Assembly: GCA_027339635.1 (NCBI GenBank)
Contig: DAHWNZ010000002.1
Coordinates: 1 to 64,000, forward strand
Direction of reading: 5' to 3'
Source of the DNA: AG-12 sp027339635
GTDB lineage: Bacteria > Chloroflexota > Dormibacteria > Aeolococcales > Bog-877
DNA length: 64,000 nt
The notes under the pieces are model-generated. The model did not search any database. It saw only the letters and a list, made by a program, of their open reading frames with translations, and was not told where the DNA came from. The position numbers and the translations under genes are program-made. Shown here in pieces: positions 60,835 to 64,000 of this stretch (the stretch's first letter is position 1; each line of letters begins with the position of its first letter).

Positions 60835-63324
60835 CTATCGACCTGCCGCCAGAAGATCGCGCACCTCCCGAGCGGACGCCAGGCCCAGGGCTTGGTCGGC
60901 GAGCCGCCTCGCGGTGTCCGAGTCGACCCGCCTGACGGCGGCCTTGGCCGCGGGAATCAGAGCCGGAGTCATGGATAGCTCGGTTACCCCCAGGCCGATC
61001 AGGAGGGGCACCGCCAGGGCGTCCCCCGCCAGCTCTCCACAGACTCCAACCCACTTGCCCTGTGACCGTCCGGCTGCGGCTGTCTCCCCTATGAGGCGGA
61101 GCACCGCCGGATGCAGAGGGTCGGCCATGGCGGCAACCTCGGAGTTGGTGCGATCCGCAGCCAGGGTGTACTGGGAGAGGTCATTGGTCCCGATCGAGAA
61201 GAAGTCGACCTCGGAAGCCAGCCTGTTGGCGGTCAGTGCCGCCGCGGGCGTCTCGACCATGATCCCCACCTCGAGGGAGCCGCGCCAGTCCGGGGTGGCG
61301 AGATCCTGGATCACCCGAGAGACGACCCGGCGCGCCTCGACGATCTCAGCCACGGTGGCGACCATGGGGAACATCAGGCGCACCCGGTGGGTGGTGGCGA
61401 CCGCGACTATGGCGCGGACCTGGCCGTAAAGCAGCTCCGGACTCTGCAGTCCCAAGCGCAGGCCCCGCACCCCCAGAGCCGGGTTTTCCTCGCTGGGGCG
61501 GTGGATGTAGCGCAGCGGCTTGTCCGCCCCCACATCGAGGGTCCTGATGGTCAGCGGCCGGGGGAAGAGGATGGAGCAAATGTCCCGGTACACCTCGCGC
61601 TGCTCCTCCGAACTTGGCAGGGCGGGAGCGTCCTGGAACAGGAACTCCGTCCTGAGAAGGCCCACCCCATCCGCTCCTGCGTCGACGGCGGCGCGGGCGT
61701 CGGCGATCGATCCGATGTTGGCAGCGACTTCGATGGCGACCCCATCTGCGGTGCGGACCGCGGCCGCTATGGTCGCGGGCTTGGAAGGAGCCGTTGCCCC
61801 ACTCGCCGAAGCTCGAGCCAGGTCCGCCGGGCTGGGGTCGAGGACGAGCCTGCCCGAGTCACCCTGCAGGATCACCACGGTCCCCTCAGCTATCTCTAGC
61901 ACCCTGGCACCCAGTCCCACCGCAGCCGGTATCCCGAGGGCGCGGGCCAGGATTGCCGAGTGGGAGGTGGGACCCCCGCCCGCGACCGCGATCCCGAGGA
62001 CGGTCTTCCGGTCAAGACCAGCGGCGTCGGTGGGAGTGAGCTCCTCGGCGACCAGAATCCCGACCCCGGTCGGAGCTGCGGTGCCCGCCCCGAGAATGTG
62101 GGCCAAAACTCGGCGGGAGACCCCTTCTAGATCCAGCGCCCGGGCTCTGAGGTTCTCGTCCTTGATCATTTCCCACTTTGACATGGCTAGGGCCACGCTC
62201 TCGGACCACGCGCGGGCCGCTCCCGAGCCCCGGTCGATCTCCGCCTTCGCCCCCTCCAGCAGCTCGGGGTCCTCCAGGAAAAGCATCTGAGCGTCTAGGA
62301 TCGCCGCCTGGTATTCACCGGCGCGCCGACTGGTGGCTTCTCGGAGCTGGCTCAGGTCCTCCCTGGTTGCCTCCAGGGCGGCCCTCAGGGCCCCGCTCTC
62401 CTCCTCCTGGGACCCGGCGGCCCGGTCCGGTATTTCAAGCGTCGGCTGAATCAGATGGACCACCCGGCCCATCGCCTCACCCGGCGCAGCGGGAATGCCC
62501 TGGATGAAGCCGGACGACCCACCGGGCTCGAGGGGTATGGGTGCTGGAGGTGGATTCGGGGCCGGGGCAGGTTGGAACGGCGGCTCTCCGAATCGGTCGA
62601 GGGCCAGTCTCTCGACGGCTCTCAGGAGCTGTGTCGCCTGGGGACCCCTGGCCCGCACCCTGAGCTTCTGGCCTCGGGCCACCTGGAGCTGGGCTATGGC
62701 ATTGAGGCTGCGCCCCGATGCCGGGCCCTGGCCCGTGTCCTGGTTGGCGAGCTCGACCACGGCATCGAACTTGGCCAAAACGGAGATGAGCTTGGCGATG
62801 GGACGTGCGTGGAGCCCCATGGGGAGGTCCACCGGCACCATCAGCTCCTCCCAGCCCTCATCGCTCGAGAACTGGTCCGACGGGGCGCTCTCCGCGAGCG
62901 CCTCGACCGGCGCCAGCTGGGCCAGCTTGCCGGCGAGGCCCTCCTCCGCGGCATCGGCCACCTCCTTGAGAGAGCCTCCGATCTGGGCGGCGACCGCCGC
63001 GGCCACCGCTCCCTCCACGAGCGCGGCCCCGCTGAGCAGCACCGAGCGCCGCCGCTCCTCCGCTACCATGTCGCGAGCGAGCTCGGCCGAGAGCAGGGCG
63101 CTTCCCAGGTCCATCAGCACCAGCACCCCCGCCGGAGTCCACACTTCGGCTATGGCGGCAGCTATGCGCGCGGCGTCTGTGCCTAGCCCCTCTGCGGGAG
63201 GCGTCAGCCCTCCCGCGGCCTCGATGCGAACGTCCGCGGCCATTGCCCGCGCCAGGGTCGCCGCCCCCTCGGCGATGGCGGCGCTGTGCGACACGAGCAC
63301 CAGGCCTACCCGCTCCCGTGGCAT
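60835..63324 (-). CDS. One-chain PTS protein: EIIA(man)/DhaM - HPr - enzyme I
   Basis: An 829-residue cytoplasmic fusion. Residues ~1-130 are an EIIA of the mannose/DhaM type with His13 in LVSHSAAIAEG; ~160-245 are HPr with His172 in GLHARPIAK; ~270-829 are a full enzyme I with His455 in GGGPTSHSAILAR and the PEP-binding barrel (LRTEFLFQD, SIGTNDLSQYTL, CGELAGD). DhaM normally phosphorylates dihydroxyacetone through DhaK and DhaL; neither is in the window but they may lie beyond its right end. It follows a GlpC-like gene by 14 bases, supporting glycerol use. Confidence 0.92.
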   Translation of the reverse strand: MPRERVGLVLVSHSAAIAEGAATLARAMAADVRIEAAGGLTPPAEGLGTDAARIAAAIAEVWTPAGVLVLMDLGSALLSAELARDMVAEERRRSVLLSGAALVEGAVAAAVAAQIGGSLKEVADAAEEGLAGKLAQLAPVEALAESAPSDQFSSDEGWEELMVPVDLPMGLHARPIAKLISVLAKFDAVVELANQDTGQGPASGRSLNAIAQLQVARGQKLRVRARGPQATQLLRAVERLALDRFGEPPFQPAPAPNPPPAPIPLEPGGSSGFIQGIPAAPGEAMGRVVHLIQPTLEIPDRAAGSQEEESGALRAALEATREDLSQLREATSRRAGEYQAAILDAQMLFLEDPELLEGAKAEIDRGSGAARAWSESVALAMSKWEMIKDENLRARALDLEGVSRRVLAHILGAGTAAPTGVGILVAEELTPTDAAGLDRKTVLGIAVAGGGPTSHSAILARALGIPAAVGLGARVLEIAEGTVVILQGDSGRLVLDPSPADLARASASGATAPSKPATIAAAVRTADGVAIEVAANIGSIADARAAVDAGADGVGLLRTEFLFQDAPALPSSEEQREVYRDICSILFPRPLTIRTLDVGADKPLRYIHRPSEENPALGVRGLRLGLQSPELLYGQVRAIVAVATTHRVRLMFPMVATVAEIVEARRVVSRVIQDLATPDWRGSLEVGIMVETPAAALTANRLASEVDFFSIGTNDLSQYTLAADRTNSEVAAMADPLHPAVLRLIGETAAAGRSQGKWVGVCGELAGDALAVPLLIGLGVTELSMTPALIPAAKAAVRRVDSDTARRLADQALGLASAREVRDLLAAGR

Positions 63325-63338
63325 CTGACGGGCCCCCC

Positions 63339-64000
63339 TCAGATGCCGCCGTAGGCCCGGTAGAGGATCTCGGCGGGGTGCACCACGGTCAACCCGGTGG
63401 CCTTCGCGATCTGCCAGCGACAGGTTTCGCTGTCGCAGGCCACGAGGTCGGGCGCGGAGGCTTGGATGTCGGCGAACAGGGGGCCACCGACGCGCATGGC
63501 AATGTCGTACTTCTCGCGCTTGATCCCGTAGGTTCCGGCCACACCGCAGCAGAGCTGATCCATCTCCACCAGGCGCAGCCCCGGCACCAGGGAGAGCAAG
63601 TCAAAGGCCGGCTTGCCGATCAACTGGTTCTGCTGCTGGCAGGGGGCGTGGTAGGCCACCGTCAGGGGTACCGGTGCGAAGTCGGTCTTGAGCTCATGGT
63701 GCTCGTGCAGTCCCAGTAGAAACTCGAAAAGGTCGACGGTGCGCCGACTCACGTCAACGAGGCTGGGATCGCTCAACCCCAGAATCTCGAGCCCCTCTCG
63801 CTTCAGCATCAGCCCACAGCTGGTGGACGATGAGATCACGGGGAGCCGCTCCGTGGACGGTCGCGAGAGCTGCCTTGCCAGCCGGGTCACGTAGCGGCGG
63901 GCGGCGGGGAATAGCCCGTTCGATTGCAGGGGCAGGCCACAGCAGTCCTGCTTCGGGACCACCACCTGGAAACCCTGATGCTCTAGCAACCTCACCACCT
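63339..64000 (-). CDS. GlpC-like CCG-domain Fe-S oxidoreductase, C-terminal part (truncated by window)
   Basis: About 220 residues of a longer protein whose N-terminus lies beyond base 64000. Two cysteine-rich (CCG) domains are visible: KQDCCGLPLQSNG, and later YHAPCQQQNQ followed by MDQLCCGVAGTYG. These bind iron-sulfur or heme groups in GlpC and heterodisulfide-reductase-type subunits. With the adjacent DhaM-like protein, the anaerobic glycerol-3-phosphate dehydrogenase subunit GlpC is the best guess; a glycolate or lactate oxidase subunit is possible. Confidence 0.82.
   Translation of the reverse strand, partial: VVRLLEHQGFQVVVPKQDCCGLPLQSNGLFPAARRYVTRLARQLSRPSTERLPVISSSTSCGLMLKREGLEILGLSDPSLVDVSRRTVDLFEFLLGLHEHHELKTDFAPVPLTVAYHAPCQQQNQLIGKPAFDLLSLVPGLRLVEMDQLCCGVAGTYGIKREKYDIAMRVGGPLFADIQASAPDLVACDSETCRWQIAKATGLTVVHPAEILYRAYGGI

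Overview
The window is high-GC bacterial chromosome, roughly two thirds G+C, with densely packed, mostly housekeeping genes. No rRNA, tRNA, CRISPR array, transposase or integrase was found. The content points to a Gram-positive-type (monoderm) terrabacterial lineage. It has an ER-type SipW signal peptidase system, a YhaO/YhaN-like pair, the PSP1-family protein RicT, a seven-iron ferredoxin, an Flp pilin and a MurF with an N-terminal membrane domain. Many genes start with GTG or TTG and overlap the previous stop by 1-4 bases. Many upstream regions carry a TANNNT box only 6-10 bases before the start codon, as expected for leaderless mRNAs. I infer a Chloroflexota or Dormibacterota-like organism from these traits; no marker in the window proves it.

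Layout. 1-3.8 kb: end of a YvcK-like gene facing a ddl-murF-hydrolase block for cell-wall precursors. 4-6.2 kb: an OmpR-type two-component system. 6.2-7.4 kb: a TusA-like gene, a tiny membrane protein and the remnant of a deleted ABC transporter. 7.4-12.8 kb: a tightly coupled operon DUF1232-rplI-dnaB-purA-secreted BNR propeller-ridA. 12.9-16.7 kb: cca and an HxlR regulator, divergent from a trypsin/PDZ protease, then an IclR regulator. 16.7-22.9 kb: a long operon read leftwards (arsA, 77-aa protein, site-2 protease, Nudix, Ca2+/cation exchanger, lipoprotein, endonuclease IV, ROK kinase), preceded by a tail-anchored protein. 23.4-24.9 kb: two sparse stretches around a VOC protein. 24.9-32.6 kb: SPFH-NfeD pair, ychF, HAD phosphatase, DEAD-box helicase and a PadR-ABC exporter operon. 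32.6-37.1 kb: YhaO/YhaN-like nuclease and ATPase with a BtuF-like protein. 37.2-39.1 kb: a second ABC exporter.

39.5-44.3 kb is the most distinctive region: a TasA/camelysin-like secreted protein, a second protein that shares a TasA-type motif but ends in a sortase-like tail, two tandem ER-type (SipW) signal peptidases and a second SipW-type substrate. This looks like a self-contained surface-fibre export system. 44.5-49.2 kb: CPBP protease, membrane protein, dxs, EamA transporter. 49.4-54.4 kb: glnA, ferredoxin, orphan Flp pilin, RDD and SRPBCC membrane proteins, and a MarR gene divergent from a frameshifted DUF998 gene. 54.5-64 kb: a leftward series glpC-like, one-chain PTS (EIIA-HPr-EI), pgsA, epimerase, plsC, purE, purK, holB, ricT.

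Start sites were chosen from ribosome-binding sites, stop-start overlaps or -10 spacing where these were visible; each entry says so. Assignments rest on motifs and protein similarity recognised by eye, without database searches.
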